A stretch of 64,000 bases of DNA, from positions 1-64,000 of the forward strand of contig JAJEIA010000100.1 in NCBI GenBank assembly GCA_022823505.1, read 5' to 3'. Positions 46,241 to 55,206 of this stretch are shown here, one piece after another. Position numbers and translations under genes: made by a program. Position 1 is the stretch's first letter; every line of letters begins with the position of its first letter. This stretch comes from Dehalococcoidia bacterium (GTDB taxonomy: Bacteria > Chloroflexota > Dehalococcoidia > Lucifugimonadales > UBA3495). Below the pieces are notes generated by a model. The model did not search any database, was not told the DNA's origin, and worked only from the letters and a program-made list of their open reading frames with translations.

Positions 46241-48646
46241 TTACCGCAGCTGCACCACCGTCACGCCGGCCGCGTTGCCGCCCTCGCCCGGCTCCGTCGC
46301 GGCCACCAGCGGATGCCCCGACAGGTACTCCCGGATCGCCCGCCGCAGCGCGCCGGTGCCCTTGCCGTGCACGATCTTCAGCGACGACATGCCTTCCAAT
46401 GCGGCATCGTCCAGCAGCGAGTCGATCACGTTCAGCGCCTCATCGACCCTGTACCCATGCAGGTTTACCTCGGGGCTCAGCGTCCGCTTGCTCTCGGGTC
46501 GGCGATAGACCACGCCGGCCTGCTCCGCCACCGGGTGCAGCCGGTCGGCCGGGCGGTCCAGCTGGTACACCGGCAGCCGGGCTTTCATGCTGCCGATGAG
46601 CACCTCAATCTCCTGCTGCTGGTCGGGCGCGGACACCACTTCGACCGGACGGGATACGCCGCGGATATACACGCGGTCGCCGACGCGCAGGTCGTGGTAC
46701 CACGGTGGCCGCTCCACGGGGATCGGCGCCCAATCAGGGGACACCACCTCCCGCTGCGCCTCCGCCAGCCGCTCGCGTTCCGCCCGCAGATCAACCTCCC
46801 GAGCCTGGGCGTCGGCGACCACGGCAGAACGCTCCAGCGACCGCTCGGCGCGACGGATCCGCCCGGACAGATCCACGATCTGTTCGGCCAGCTCGCGTCG
46901 GGCATCCTCCACCAGTTGGGCCTTGGTGTCCTCCACCGCGTCCAGTTGCTGTGCGATCTCCTGCTCGCGGGCCCGTGCCGTATTCAACGCCTGCTCCGCC
47001 TCCAGGCGCAGCTCGGATACGGTGAGCCGCTCCTCCTGCAGCTCCTGGAGCAGTTGGTCGGTGCGCACGTGGCTCGGTTCCAGGTGCGACTGCGCGCCGG
47101 CGATGACCGCGCCCGGCAGGCCAAGCCGGGCGGCGATGGTCAGGGCGTAGCTGCGACCGGGAACCCCGTGGGTCAGGCGGTAGGTGGGTTCCAGCGTGCG
47201 CGGATTCAGGTCGACGCTGGCGTTGACCATGCCCGGCTCCTCCTGGGCCAGCCGCGCGACGTTCCGGTGGTGCGTCGTCGCCACCACCATGGCGCCCAGG
47301 TCCCGGAGGTGGGACAGCAGCGCAATCGCCAGGGCCGACCCTTCCTCGGGATCGGTAGCCGAACCAAGCTCGTCGATCAAGATCAGCGAGTTCGCGGTGG
47401 CAACAGCCATGATGCGCTGCAGGTTGCTGATGTGACTGCTGAAGGTGGACAGGGACTCGAAGATGCTCTGCTGATCTCCGATGTCGGCGTATACGCCGTC
47501 CAGCAGCGGCATCACCGCGTCGTCAGCCGGCACCTGGAGGCCCGCGTGGGCCATCATGGCCAGGAGGCCGACGGTTTTCAGGGCCACGGTCTTGCCGCCC
47601 GCGTTGGGACCGGTGATGACCAACACCGGATGCCCCTCGGCGATACCAATCGTGGTGGGCACTACCTCGCCGGTCAGCAACGGGTGTCGCGCACCGACAA
47701 TGTCCATGCGTCGCGTCTCGTCCGGACCCATCAGCGTGGGCGACACGGCTCGCAACGCCGCCGCGTACCGCCCCTTGGCCGCGGCCAGGTCCAGCCGGGC
47801 CAGCAGGCTCAGCATCAGGGTAATGTCGTCCGAGTACCGGCCCACCATTTCCGACAACTGGCGCAGGACCCGTTCTTCCTCGCGTTGCTCCGCCAGGCGC
47901 GTCTCCCGCCAGCGGTTGCCCAGGTCAATGGCCGGCATGGGCTCGATGAACACGGTCGCCCCGCTGTCGGACACGTCGTGGACGATGCCGGGCGCCTGCC
48001 CCTTGAACTCGGTCTTGATGAGCAGGACCATGCGCCCGTTGCGCTCGGTGACGATGTCCTCCTGGATAACGCCCGAGCGCTGGTACCGCCGCAGCGACCG
48101 TTGCATCACGTCGTTCAGCGATGACCAGGCGGAGCGCGATTCGCGCCGCAGTCGTCCCAACTCGGGCGAGGCATCGTCCAGCACCTCGCCGGACGGGCCA
48201 ATGGCGCGGTTGACGCCGCTCTCCAGATCGGGCAGTTCCGGCAGGTTCTGGGCGATGGCCGCCAGGACGGGCAGGTCGTCGCGTCGCGCCAGGGAGTTGC
48301 GGTTCCAGCGGGCCGCCGCGGCCAGCGCGCCCAAATGGCGCAGTTCTTCGCCGCGCAGCACCCCGCCCAGCAGGGCGCGCTGCACCGCCGGGCGCAGGTC
48401 TTCCTCGGGGCCAAGTTCCAGGTCGCCGGTGGTATCCAGCAGGCGACGAGCTTCGGCGGTTTCCTGCTGCCGCACGGCGATGTCGCGCGGGTCCGGCGAG
48501 GGGGTCAGTTCGGCGGCTAACTCGCCGCCCAGGGTGGTGCGGGTGGTTTCAGCCAGGCGGAGCCGGATTTGGTCGAATTCCAGCAGGCCGATGGCGCGCT
48601 GAAACCCCGCTTCGGGTGGAATGGATTGGTCCTCCGCCGATGTCAT
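46241..48646 (-). CDS. mutS2: Endonuclease MutS2
   Basis: About 801 residues. Core domain; ATPase with Walker A GPNAGGKTVALKT and Walker B SLILIDELGSATDPEEG; long coiled coil; C-terminal Smr nuclease domain with NLHGYRVDEALN and the HGKGTGALRRAI motif. No MutS mismatch-recognition domain, as expected. MutS2 blocks recombination and also rescues collided ribosomes. The ATG at 48646 is preceded six bases away by TATAAT (48658-48653, minus), so the mRNA may be leaderless. An in-frame ATG 14 codons upstream (48688) would lie in front of that -10. Confidence 0.92.
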   Translation of the reverse strand: MTSAEDQSIPPEAGFQRAIGLLEFDQIRLRLAETTRTTLGGELAAELTPSPDPRDIAVRQQETAEARRLLDTTGDLELGPEEDLRPAVQRALLGGVLRGEELRHLGALAAAARWNRNSLARRDDLPVLAAIAQNLPELPDLESGVNRAIGPSGEVLDDASPELGRLRRESRSAWSSLNDVMQRSLRRYQRSGVIQEDIVTERNGRMVLLIKTEFKGQAPGIVHDVSDSGATVFIEPMPAIDLGNRWRETRLAEQREEERVLRQLSEMVGRYSDDITLMLSLLARLDLAAAKGRYAAALRAVSPTLMGPDETRRMDIVGARHPLLTGEVVPTTIGIAEGHPVLVITGPNAGGKTVALKTVGLLAMMAHAGLQVPADDAVMPLLDGVYADIGDQQSIFESLSTFSSHISNLQRIMAVATANSLILIDELGSATDPEEGSALAIALLSHLRDLGAMVVATTHHRNVARLAQEEPGMVNASVDLNPRTLEPTYRLTHGVPGRSYALTIAARLGLPGAVIAGAQSHLEPSHVRTDQLLQELQEERLTVSELRLEAEQALNTARAREQEIAQQLDAVEDTKAQLVEDARRELAEQIVDLSGRIRRAERSLERSAVVADAQAREVDLRAERERLAEAQREVVSPDWAPIPVERPPWYHDLRVGDRVYIRGVSRPVEVVSAPDQQQEIEVLIGSMKARLPVYQLDRPADRLHPVAEQAGVVYRRPESKRTLSPEVNLHGYRVDEALNVIDSLLDDAALEGMSSLKIVHGKGTGALRRAIREYLSGHPLVAATEPGEGGNAAGVTVVQLR

Positions 48647-48652
48647 GCCGGA

Positions 48653-48658
48653 ATTATA
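48653..48658 (-). promoter_or_regulatory. TATAAT six bases before the mutS2 start
   Basis: On the minus strand TATAAT-TCCGGC-ATG. The distance makes a leaderless mutS2 mRNA likely if this is the true -10. No -35 at the usual distance. Confidence 0.4.
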
Positions 48659-48684
48659 GCACCGGCGACAATGACGACCTGGCG

Positions 48685-48966
48685 TCATAATCCGATTTCA
48701 CTATGCGAACCGAGACGCACCAGTTCAAGAAGTTCGTCTCCCAATTTACGATAAATCAGCACCAAGTCGAACCTGAGGTGGCAGTCCCGGTGCCCTACCC
48801 AATAACCAGTCAAAGAGTGGTCGCGGTAACGGAGAGGCAGCGCTTCGTCGGTTGCCAGCAGTTGCACGACTTGTTCGAATTCAGCTTCAAGGGTTGTACG
48901 ATAGCGGCCCCTTGCCACTCTCCGGTAGTCGCGCCTGAACGAACTGGCTCGTCTAATCCTCCTCAT
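48685..48966 (-). CDS. YafQ-family mRNA interferase toxin
   Basis: 93 residues, RelE/YafQ fold. The catalytic residues known from E. coli YafQ are all present in place: His50 (YRDH), His63 (CHL), Asp67 (RFDLVLIYR) and His88 (GSHSE). YafQ cleaves mRNA in the ribosome. The start overlaps the antitoxin end by 14 bases. Confidence 0.9.
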   Translation of the reverse strand: MRRIRRASSFRRDYRRVARGRYRTTLEAEFEQVVQLLATDEALPLRYRDHSLTGYWVGHRDCHLRFDLVLIYRKLGDELLELVRLGSHSEIGL

Positions 48967-49225
48967 CGCTATTCAAGTCTGCCATCAATTCGGCCACGCT
49001 ATCGAAAGTGGGCAGGGATCCATTCTCCAGCTCTTCCATTGCCGCTATCGTCTCCGGGCCGGGGATGATGCAGGAGAAGGGCAGATCGTCTTCATCGGCT
49101 ATGTTCTGCATCAGCAGGTAAAGCGCATCGGAGATAGTGAGGTAGTGACATTCCAGCACCGCCTGCACTTTTTCCCACGTCTGCCGGTCAACGCTGGCGC
49201 TGGCGCTGATTTTAACTTCGCTCAT
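48953..49225 (-). CDS. RelB/DinJ-family antitoxin
   Basis: 90 residues. The N-terminal ribbon-helix-helix (VKISASASVDRQTWEKVQAVLE) and the typical LTISDALYLLMQNIADEDDLPF fit RelB/DinJ; the C-terminus is acidic, as needed to wrap the toxin. It has GGGAGG before ATG 49225. It forms a coupled pair with yafQ and should repress its own promoter. Confidence 0.88.
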   Translation of the reverse strand: MSEVKISASASVDRQTWEKVQAVLECHYLTISDALYLLMQNIADEDDLPFSCIIPGPETIAAMEELENGSLPTFDSVAELMADLNSDEED

Positions 49226-49269
49226 ATCTGCAACCTCCCGATTGCCGCGCCTTCGCAGTATATTCTATG

Positions 49270-50067
49270 TCAGTCCGGCCAGATCAGCGGGTACAGGCGG
49301 CACTGGTACAGCATAGCCCCGACCTCGTCCAGGGCGGCGCGGTTGGGCTCACGGACGTCCAGCCGGCGCTCCAGGATTATCGGAGTAAGGCGGGACAACG
49401 TCTTGCATTCCCGGAGGAAACCGTTGACCGTGGCGCCTTCGCCGCCCAGCGCGACGTAGTCGAGCTTGTGCATCCAGGGCCGCCACTGCGCGTCCAGGAC
49501 GCCGGACGCCTCCGCGTACAAACGGTGGATCTGATTTTCCCGGACCCGTTGGAACCGGCGTTGGGAGGTTCCCCCGGCGTGATGCTTTCCCTTCACGTAG
49601 CGGGTGTCGGTTTTGGACACGGCCAGGCGTTGACCCTCGTACACTGCGATGGCGTAGCGTCCCAGCCGCACCAGCGCGACGCCGATGGTCAGCTCGGCCG
49701 ACAGCATCGTGCGCAGCGGCCAGTCGTAAATGATGTCCCCCGTCCACATGTCGTTCAGGGGAAACGGGGGCAACACCGCCACACCGGCGTTGCCAATGCG
49801 GAACGCAATGACGCCCGTGGGCGAACGCAAGACGCGACTGCCGGCCCGTTCCAGGGTCGCTATCCAGGAGTCCGGGCCCCGGTCCTGGGACAGGGCCAAC
49901 ATGGCGGAGTGGTCCCGCGCTGCCTCGCCCGGGAAATAGAGCGTGGCCGAGAGGGCGGCGCTCTCCGATCGCGTCCGGAGCTCGGTCAGCAGGGCGTCCA
50001 TGCGCTGCGCCGACACCGTCTGCCCGGCCCGGATGTTAAAGTCCGTTAGCACACTCTCCCCGCGCAT
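49270..50067 (-). CDS. Vms1/VLRF1-like (acVLRF1 family) peptidyl-tRNA hydrolase
   Basis: 265 residues from ATG 50067 (50091 possible). The central KGKHHAGGTSQRRFQRVREN segment is the loop of the VLRF1/eRF1-like release factors, with the Gln of the GTSQ step in the place of the catalytic Gln of Vms1/ANKZF1. Flanking RYAIAVYEGQRLAVSKTDTRYV and CKTLSRLTPIILERRLDV fit the RNase-H-like fold of the group. These enzymes release stalled nascent chains from peptidyl-tRNA on the large subunit. MutS2, also a ribosome-rescue factor, lies two genes away. Confidence 0.7.
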   Translation of the reverse strand: MRGESVLTDFNIRAGQTVSAQRMDALLTELRTRSESAALSATLYFPGEAARDHSAMLALSQDRGPDSWIATLERAGSRVLRSPTGVIAFRIGNAGVAVLPPFPLNDMWTGDIIYDWPLRTMLSAELTIGVALVRLGRYAIAVYEGQRLAVSKTDTRYVKGKHHAGGTSQRRFQRVRENQIHRLYAEASGVLDAQWRPWMHKLDYVALGGEGATVNGFLRECKTLSRLTPIILERRLDVREPNRAALDEVGAMLYQCRLYPLIWPD

Positions 50068-50163
50068 GATTAATGATAACCGATTGCACAACCGAAACTC
50101 ACGAAGGTATGTGCAATAATGCTACGCCAGCGAAAATGCACAGCAACTCGAAGGTGACTTGCA

Positions 50164-51312
50164 ATGGTTTCCCACGACGCACCCACCGATTCCAGTTCAG
50201 AGACCCTGTCCGCACACGAGCGTCAACAACGAACATTGCAGCGACTGGACGACGGACATGCCGCGTTGCTGGACGCGCTGGAGGGACTGGGCGAAGCCGA
50301 GGCGTTCCTCGGTTCACGCTGGTCGGTCTGGGAGGTCATGCAACACCTGCTCACCGAGAGTTTCGTGGAGGCGCTGGAGCAGATAGCTTCGGGCGAGCGG
50401 GAGATGCTGCCGCCTTTTGACCCTCGCACCGACCGCATCGCCGCCGACGTGGCCAAGCTGGAGGCCAACTACCGGCGGTTCCGTAATCTCATATCGGGAC
50501 TGACCGAAGAGCAACTGGACCTTCCGGCCACGCCCTACAACCCGGAAAACAACTATCCGGCGCTGTCCCTGCTGGACCTGATCGAACGGGTGTCCGGGCA
50601 CGAGGGCAATCACGCCCGGCAGGTGGTGGAAACACGGAAGTACGTAGCCGCGTTCCGGTCCGCCGAGCGGGCCGTGACCGTCGCGGGGTTGGGAACCGGC
50701 GACCGCCAGGGCGTGCCCACCCAGACCCGGGAACTGCTGTCCAATGCCGATTATGTCGTCGGAACCCAGCCAGCGCTGGCCGTCGCGCGCCCGTGGATAC
50801 GCGCGGTGGAGCTGGAACTGCGTCCGGACAACCGGGAAGAGTTGGTCAACCGGCTGGTTCGCGACATCCGGGCCGGCCTGTGGTCCATGGTGGTGACGCT
50901 GGGTGATCCGGCGGAATCCGCGCCCGGCCTGATCCGCCAGTTGGAGCAGGCGGTGGGCACGGTTGCCACGGTGGGCGCGCCCGGCTTTTACCGTCGGGCC
51001 CTGGATCTGGCCGGCATCTCGCCCCTGGATGCCGTCTGCGCGTCCGTGGAACGGATTCACGATACCAGGGCGATACCGGATACCGGCGGCCGGGCGCTGG
51101 TGGTGCTGGGAGCGGAGCACGCCGTTCCCTGGCGGGAGACTGCCGGCGCTCTGGTTGCCTCGGGTATCGAGACAGACCGGGCCGCCCGATGCGTGTCGAA
51201 CCTGTCCGGACAGGCGACGGTCACCCCCACAACACTCCGGCACGTGCTGGAAACCGCGATCGGCGACACCCCGGTGGAGGTGGACTCGGCCCTGGTGCTG
51301 GACCCGGCGTGA
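50164..51312 (+). CDS. DinB domain fused to a tetrapyrrole-methylase-like domain
   Basis: 382 residues. N-terminal DinB four-helix bundle to about residue 160: SVWEVMQHLLTESFVEALEQ, SLLDLIERVSGHEGNHARQVVE (the His residues of the metal site). The C-terminal part begins VTVAGLGTGDRQGVPTQTRELL, with LGDPAESAPGL and GAPGFYRRALDLAGISPLDA; this is the S-adenosylmethionine-dependent tetrapyrrole methylase (CbiE/CobL-like) pattern, with GxGxG-like and GDP landmarks. The two domains are not usually joined. No cobalamin genes are nearby. Function unknown; a methylase controlled by a DinB domain, or the reverse, is possible. Confidence 0.7.
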   Translation: MVSHDAPTDSSSETLSAHERQQRTLQRLDDGHAALLDALEGLGEAEAFLGSRWSVWEVMQHLLTESFVEALEQIASGEREMLPPFDPRTDRIAADVAKLEANYRRFRNLISGLTEEQLDLPATPYNPENNYPALSLLDLIERVSGHEGNHARQVVETRKYVAAFRSAERAVTVAGLGTGDRQGVPTQTRELLSNADYVVGTQPALAVARPWIRAVELELRPDNREELVNRLVRDIRAGLWSMVVTLGDPAESAPGLIRQLEQAVGTVATVGAPGFYRRALDLAGISPLDAVCASVERIHDTRAIPDTGGRALVVLGAEHAVPWRETAGALVASGIETDRAARCVSNLSGQATVTPTTLRHVLETAIGDTPVEVDSALVLDPA

Positions 51313-51409
51313 CCATCCCGACCACCGGGACGCGGCGGGTATAATACCTGGACAGAACCGGATTTCAACCGGGTCCGCCGTGCGGCGAACCCAGGACGGA
51401 GGAAGAGCA

Positions 51410-52306
51410 ATGGCAGAGCGAATTGGATTCGTTGGGTTGGGGATCATGGGAAAGCCGATGGCGCGCAACCTGATGGCGGCCGGCTATGAGCTGAACGTGT
51501 ACGACATCGTCGGCGAGCCGGTGGAGGAACTGGCCACCGAGGGAGCCACCGCAGCGTCTTCGCCGTCCGGGGCGGCCGCAGGCAGCGCCCGTACCATCAC
51601 CATGCTGCCGGACTCGGCCGATTCCGAGCGGGCGATCCTGGGGCCCGAAGGAGTGCTGGAAGGAGCCGAGCCGGGTTCCGTAATCATCGACATGAGCAGC
51701 ATCGCTCCGTCCATGTCCCAGAAAATCGGGGCAGCCTGCGCCGACAAGGGTGTTGAGTTTCTGGACGCTCCCGTAAGCGGGGGCGAACCCGGCGCCATCG
51801 CGGGCACGCTGGCGATCATGGTCGGCGGCGACGAGGGCGTCTTCAACGCCTGCGAACCCCTGCTGCAGGTCATGGGCGGCAATGTGGTGCTCACCGGCGA
51901 CGTGGGCGCGGGCAACATCACCAAGCTGGCCAACCAGATCATCGTCGCGGCGAACATCGAGGCCCTCAGCGAAGCCATGGTGCTGTCCCAGAAGGCCGGC
52001 GTGGATCCCGAGCGGGTGTTCAACGCCATCCGCGGCGGCCTGGCCGGCAGCGCGGTCATGGAGGCCAAGGGGCCGATGATGCTGGACCGCAACTTCCGCG
52101 CCGGATTCCGCATCCGCCTGCACCAGAAGGACCTGCGCAACGTCCTGCAGACGGCCACCGAACTCAATGTGCCGCTGCCCGTCACCGCGCTGGTACAGCA
52201 GATGCTGGGTTCGCTGGTGAACGACGGCGAGCAGGAAGCCGATCATTCAGCCATTCTGCACTTCATCGAGAAGATGGCCGACGTGGAGGTGAAGCGCGGC
52301 GGCTGA
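51410..52306 (+). CDS. NAD(P)-binding 3-hydroxyisobutyrate/tartronate semialdehyde dehydrogenase family
   Basis: 298 residues. Rossmann GFVGLGIMGKPMARNL, substrate DAPVSGGEPGAIAGTL, catalytic Lys in ITKLANQI and C-terminal helices are typical of GarR/GlxR/HIBDH. The exact acid cannot be named. The ATG at 51410 follows GGAGGAAGAG closely. A TATAAT lies at 51340-51345 without a clear -35. Confidence 0.9.
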   Translation: MAERIGFVGLGIMGKPMARNLMAAGYELNVYDIVGEPVEELATEGATAASSPSGAAAGSARTITMLPDSADSERAILGPEGVLEGAEPGSVIIDMSSIAPSMSQKIGAACADKGVEFLDAPVSGGEPGAIAGTLAIMVGGDEGVFNACEPLLQVMGGNVVLTGDVGAGNITKLANQIIVAANIEALSEAMVLSQKAGVDPERVFNAIRGGLAGSAVMEAKGPMMLDRNFRAGFRIRLHQKDLRNVLQTATELNVPLPVTALVQQMLGSLVNDGEQEADHSAILHFIEKMADVEVKRGG

Positions 52307-52309
52307 CGT

Positions 52310-52852
52310 ATGCTTGATGGTATCCGGCGGCGCGGCAGGGATTTCGCGTCCGATTGGGCGGGCCCGATTGTTTTGGCCCTCATCACTGCGGCTGCCGTTT
52401 GGACGGTTTGGCACTTCACCAAAGCGCCTTGCACGACCACCGCAGCGGAGAACGGGGTATGCAACCCTGGCATCATCGCCCGTTTTATCAACGTTGAAAT
52501 CCTGCTGCAATCCGGGGGCGCCGCGCTGGCCGTGGGCGCGCTCAAAGGAGGTTACGACAGGTATATGATGCGCAGAATGCTCAACGAGGAACGCGAACTG
52601 CGGCTACAGGCCGAGCAGCAGTTGGCGGATGAACGCAAACGGGTAGCGGACGAACGCAAGCGGGCTGATGAAACCATTCAGATGGTTGCACAGCTGGTTA
52701 GTGACTTCCGTGAGGAGCACCGCCAGGCCGCTGAGGAGCGCCGCCAAGCCGCCGAGGAGCGCCGGCTGAATGTCGCAACCCAGCAGGCCCTGCTGGACAC
52801 CCTCGTCCGTCTGAATGAGCGAGGCAACGGACGCTCAGAGAACGGGAATTAG
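52310..52852 (+). CDS. Small membrane protein with a long coiled coil
   Basis: 180 residues. One membrane segment near residues 19-36 (GPIVLALITAAAVWTVW), a second possible one at 67-80, then a charged coiled coil with ADERKRVADERKRADE heptads and QAAEERRQAAEERR repeats. It starts three bases after the GarR-like gene. Unknown function. Confidence 0.65.
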   Translation: MLDGIRRRGRDFASDWAGPIVLALITAAAVWTVWHFTKAPCTTTAAENGVCNPGIIARFINVEILLQSGGAALAVGALKGGYDRYMMRRMLNEERELRLQAEQQLADERKRVADERKRADETIQMVAQLVSDFREEHRQAAEERRQAAEERRLNVATQQALLDTLVRLNERGNGRSENGN

Positions 52853-53671
52853 CTAGTCGGGAAAGCGGGACCGGCTCCAGGCCAGCGCCGCCCGCAGACC
52901 CTGCTCGGCGCGGATGCGCGCGAACTCGGCGTGCTCCGGCGTGTCCGCCGTGTCGAACTGGGTCATCAGCTCCAGGTTGTGGTTCAGGGCTGAGAGGAAC
53001 CCGGCGGACTCCAAGGCGCGGTTGACGGAAAGCTTGGTGGTCTTGATCCCGATGGCGGAGATGTTCCGCATCTTGCCGGCCACCCGTTCGCACTCGGCGA
53101 TGAGTTCGTCGTGGGGCACCACACGGTTGACCATGCCCAGGCGTGCCGCCTCGTGGGCGTCAACGATGTCGCCGGTGAGCATCATCTCCTTGGCCATGGC
53201 CAGGTTGATCGAATACGGGGTGATCAGAAAAGGCGCGCCGTAGCCGAGGCGGATCTCCGGTTCGCCCAGCATGGCCTGATCCGACGCGATCTTCACGTCG
53301 CAAACCTGCACCAGTTCGCAGGCGCCGCCCAGGGCGTAGCCGTTGACGGCGGCGATGACCGGCTTGCTGAGGTTCCACACCATCAGGAAGGTCTCGATGT
53401 TGTACTTGAGGCGGGAGCGGCGGCCGTCGACCGAAAGGGGTTCGCCGTCGGGTCCTCCCGCCTCCGATTCGATGTCGAAGCCGGCAGAGAAGGCCCGCCC
53501 GGCGCCGGTCAGGATTACCACGCGGACGTCGGGGTTGGCCTCAATGCCCTCCAGCGCCTCCCGAAACTCGACCATGAGGGTCTGGCTCAGGGCGTTGAGC
53601 TTGTCCGGGCGGTTGAGGGTCAGGTAACCGATGCCATCCTGCTCGTCGTAAAGCAGGGTTTCAAAAGCCAT
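52853..53671 (-). CDS. Enoyl-CoA hydratase/isomerase family protein
   Basis: 272 residues, crotonase fold: LTLNRPDKLNALSQTLM, VVILTGAGRAFSAGFD (oxyanion region) and KPVIAAVNGYALGGACELVQVCD (the second oxyanion GG and catalytic Glu position). It hydrates or isomerises an enoyl-CoA. Converges with the coiled-coil gene with no gap. Confidence 0.9.
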   Translation of the reverse strand: MAFETLLYDEQDGIGYLTLNRPDKLNALSQTLMVEFREALEGIEANPDVRVVILTGAGRAFSAGFDIESEAGGPDGEPLSVDGRRSRLKYNIETFLMVWNLSKPVIAAVNGYALGGACELVQVCDVKIASDQAMLGEPEIRLGYGAPFLITPYSINLAMAKEMMLTGDIVDAHEAARLGMVNRVVPHDELIAECERVAGKMRNISAIGIKTTKLSVNRALESAGFLSALNHNLELMTQFDTADTPEHAEFARIRAEQGLRAALAWSRSRFPD

Positions 53672-53745
53672 AACGCGCTCCTCGATGGCGCTGCATCCTG
53701 GGCCCGCGCCGACTGATCATCCCTGGCGCGATCACTAACGGAAGG

Positions 53746-54510
53746 CTACGGGCCTACGATCTCCACCGACTGAATGGTCACCGGATTCACCGGGGACGAA
53801 CCCTCACCGCCGTCCTTGGTGGGCGCGGTGGCGATGGTGTCGATGGTCTCCAAGCCAGCCACCGCCTGCCCGAAGATGGTGTAGTTGGGCGGCAGCGGGT
53901 AGTCGGCGTGCATCAGGAAGAACTGGCTGCCGTTGGTGTTCGGGCCCGCGTTGGCCATGGCCATGACGCCCCGCGAATAGGGACGGTTGACCGGCTCGTC
54001 GGCAAAGCGATAGCCGGGGCCGCCGGTTCCCGTGCCGGTGGGGTCGCCCCCCTGGATCATGAACCCGGGGATGGTGCGGTGGAAGATGACGTTGTCGTAG
54101 AAGCCCTGCCGTGCCAGGAACACGAAATTGTTCACGGTGTTCGGCGCATCGGAGGTCAAAAGTTCGATGGTGATGGGCCCGGCCGCGGTTTCCAGCACCG
54201 CGGTGTAGGAGGCTCCCGGGTCGATGGTCATGGCAGGCGGAGAGGACCATTGCTTGATGGAACGGCCGCCCGACACCACGACGTCGGGGGTCGGCGGCGC
54301 CGATGCGCCGTTGGAAGAGCCCGTGATGGGTGTGGCCGGCGGGATCTCCGTTGCCGGGGCTGCCCCGGACCCACCCTGGGCGGCCGTGGGTGAAGGAGCC
54401 GGTTCGGGCTGCCCCAGGGGCGGCGGCGTGATCAGGTTGCAGGCCGCGAAACTCAGCACGGCGACGCCGGCCAGCAGCAGCATGGTCAGGATTTTGGTTG
54501 GAGTTATCAT
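53746..54510 (-). CDS. Cyclophilin-type peptidyl-prolyl isomerase lipoprotein
   Basis: 254 residues. Lipobox LSFAAC with Cys24, then a Pro/Ala-rich linker to about residue 95, then the cyclophilin domain: TIELLTSDAPNTVNNFVFLA, FHRTIPGFMIQGGDPTGTG and NAGPNTNGSQFFL (the catalytic Arg and binding-site residues). It assists folding outside the membrane. 9 bases after the RraA-like gene on the same strand. Confidence 0.9.
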   Translation of the reverse strand: MITPTKILTMLLLAGVAVLSFAACNLITPPPLGQPEPAPSPTAAQGGSGAAPATEIPPATPITGSSNGASAPPTPDVVVSGGRSIKQWSSPPAMTIDPGASYTAVLETAAGPITIELLTSDAPNTVNNFVFLARQGFYDNVIFHRTIPGFMIQGGDPTGTGTGGPGYRFADEPVNRPYSRGVMAMANAGPNTNGSQFFLMHADYPLPPNYTIFGQAVAGLETIDTIATAPTKDGGEGSSPVNPVTIQSVEIVGP

Positions 54511-54519
54511 GGCACCAGG

Positions 54520-55206
54520 TCAGTAGGGTCGTGTGATCTTGGCCACCTCTTTCAGCGCGTCCAGCGAAAAATCGGGCGACTGGCAGAGGCTGATGGTCTT
54601 CTGCTCATAGTCGGCGATGGTATCGACCATCTCGAGGATGCGGTCGGCGAGCTCAAAGGGGATGTTGGTGACGCCGTGCTTGTCGCCGTGGAGCAGGTCG
54701 CCGGTGTGCACGGTCAGGCCGCCCACCTCGATGGGGATGCCCATGTCCACCATGTGGACGTACGCGTGGGACACGGAGACTTCCTTCGCGAAGAACTGGA
54801 ACCCCAGGGCGCGGACTTCGTCCAGGTCGCGGACCGTGCCGTCGGTCGCCACGGCGACGGCGCCCAGGGCCTTGTGGATGTTGGACTGCACCTCTCCCCA
54901 ATATGCGCCGATGGGAGGGTTGTCGATGTCGTGCAGCACGATGAACCTCGGCTCAGGCACCGAGACAATCAGGTCCCACCAGTCCTCGCGGGCAACGCTG
55001 AGGCCCTCCGGCCGGTTGGCGGAGATGACCCCGGTGACGGCGTAGCCGACCAGGGGCGGGAACTCCTGGAATACGGTCTTGATCTCCGGCATCATGAATC
55101 CGGCGTTCTTGGGCCGGAAGTTGAAGCCCTCAATGGCGTTGCAAATGCTGGGCGAGTCGATTTTGGACAGGGCCTGCAGGGTGGCCTCGCTTACGGTTTG
55201 GTACAA
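54520..55206 (-). CDS. RraA-like (HMG/CHA aldolase) family protein
   Basis: About 228 residues. AVATDGTVRDLDEVRALGFQ is the DGxxRD-like motif of RraA and 4-hydroxy-4-methyl-2-oxoglutarate aldolases; GEVQSNIHKALGA and GDLLHGDKHGVTNIP complete the pattern. With the catalytic Arg/Asp kept, an aldolase role is likelier than RNase E inhibition. The start is TTG 55206 with GGAGG eight bases upstream; the upstream frame has an ATG at 55275 that is not family-like. Confidence 0.8.
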   Translation of the reverse strand: MYQTVSEATLQALSKIDSPSICNAIEGFNFRPKNAGFMMPEIKTVFQEFPPLVGYAVTGVISANRPEGLSVAREDWWDLIVSVPEPRFIVLHDIDNPPIGAYWGEVQSNIHKALGAVAVATDGTVRDLDEVRALGFQFFAKEVSVSHAYVHMVDMGIPIEVGGLTVHTGDLLHGDKHGVTNIPFELADRILEMVDTIADYEQKTISLCQSPDFSLDALKEVAKITRPY

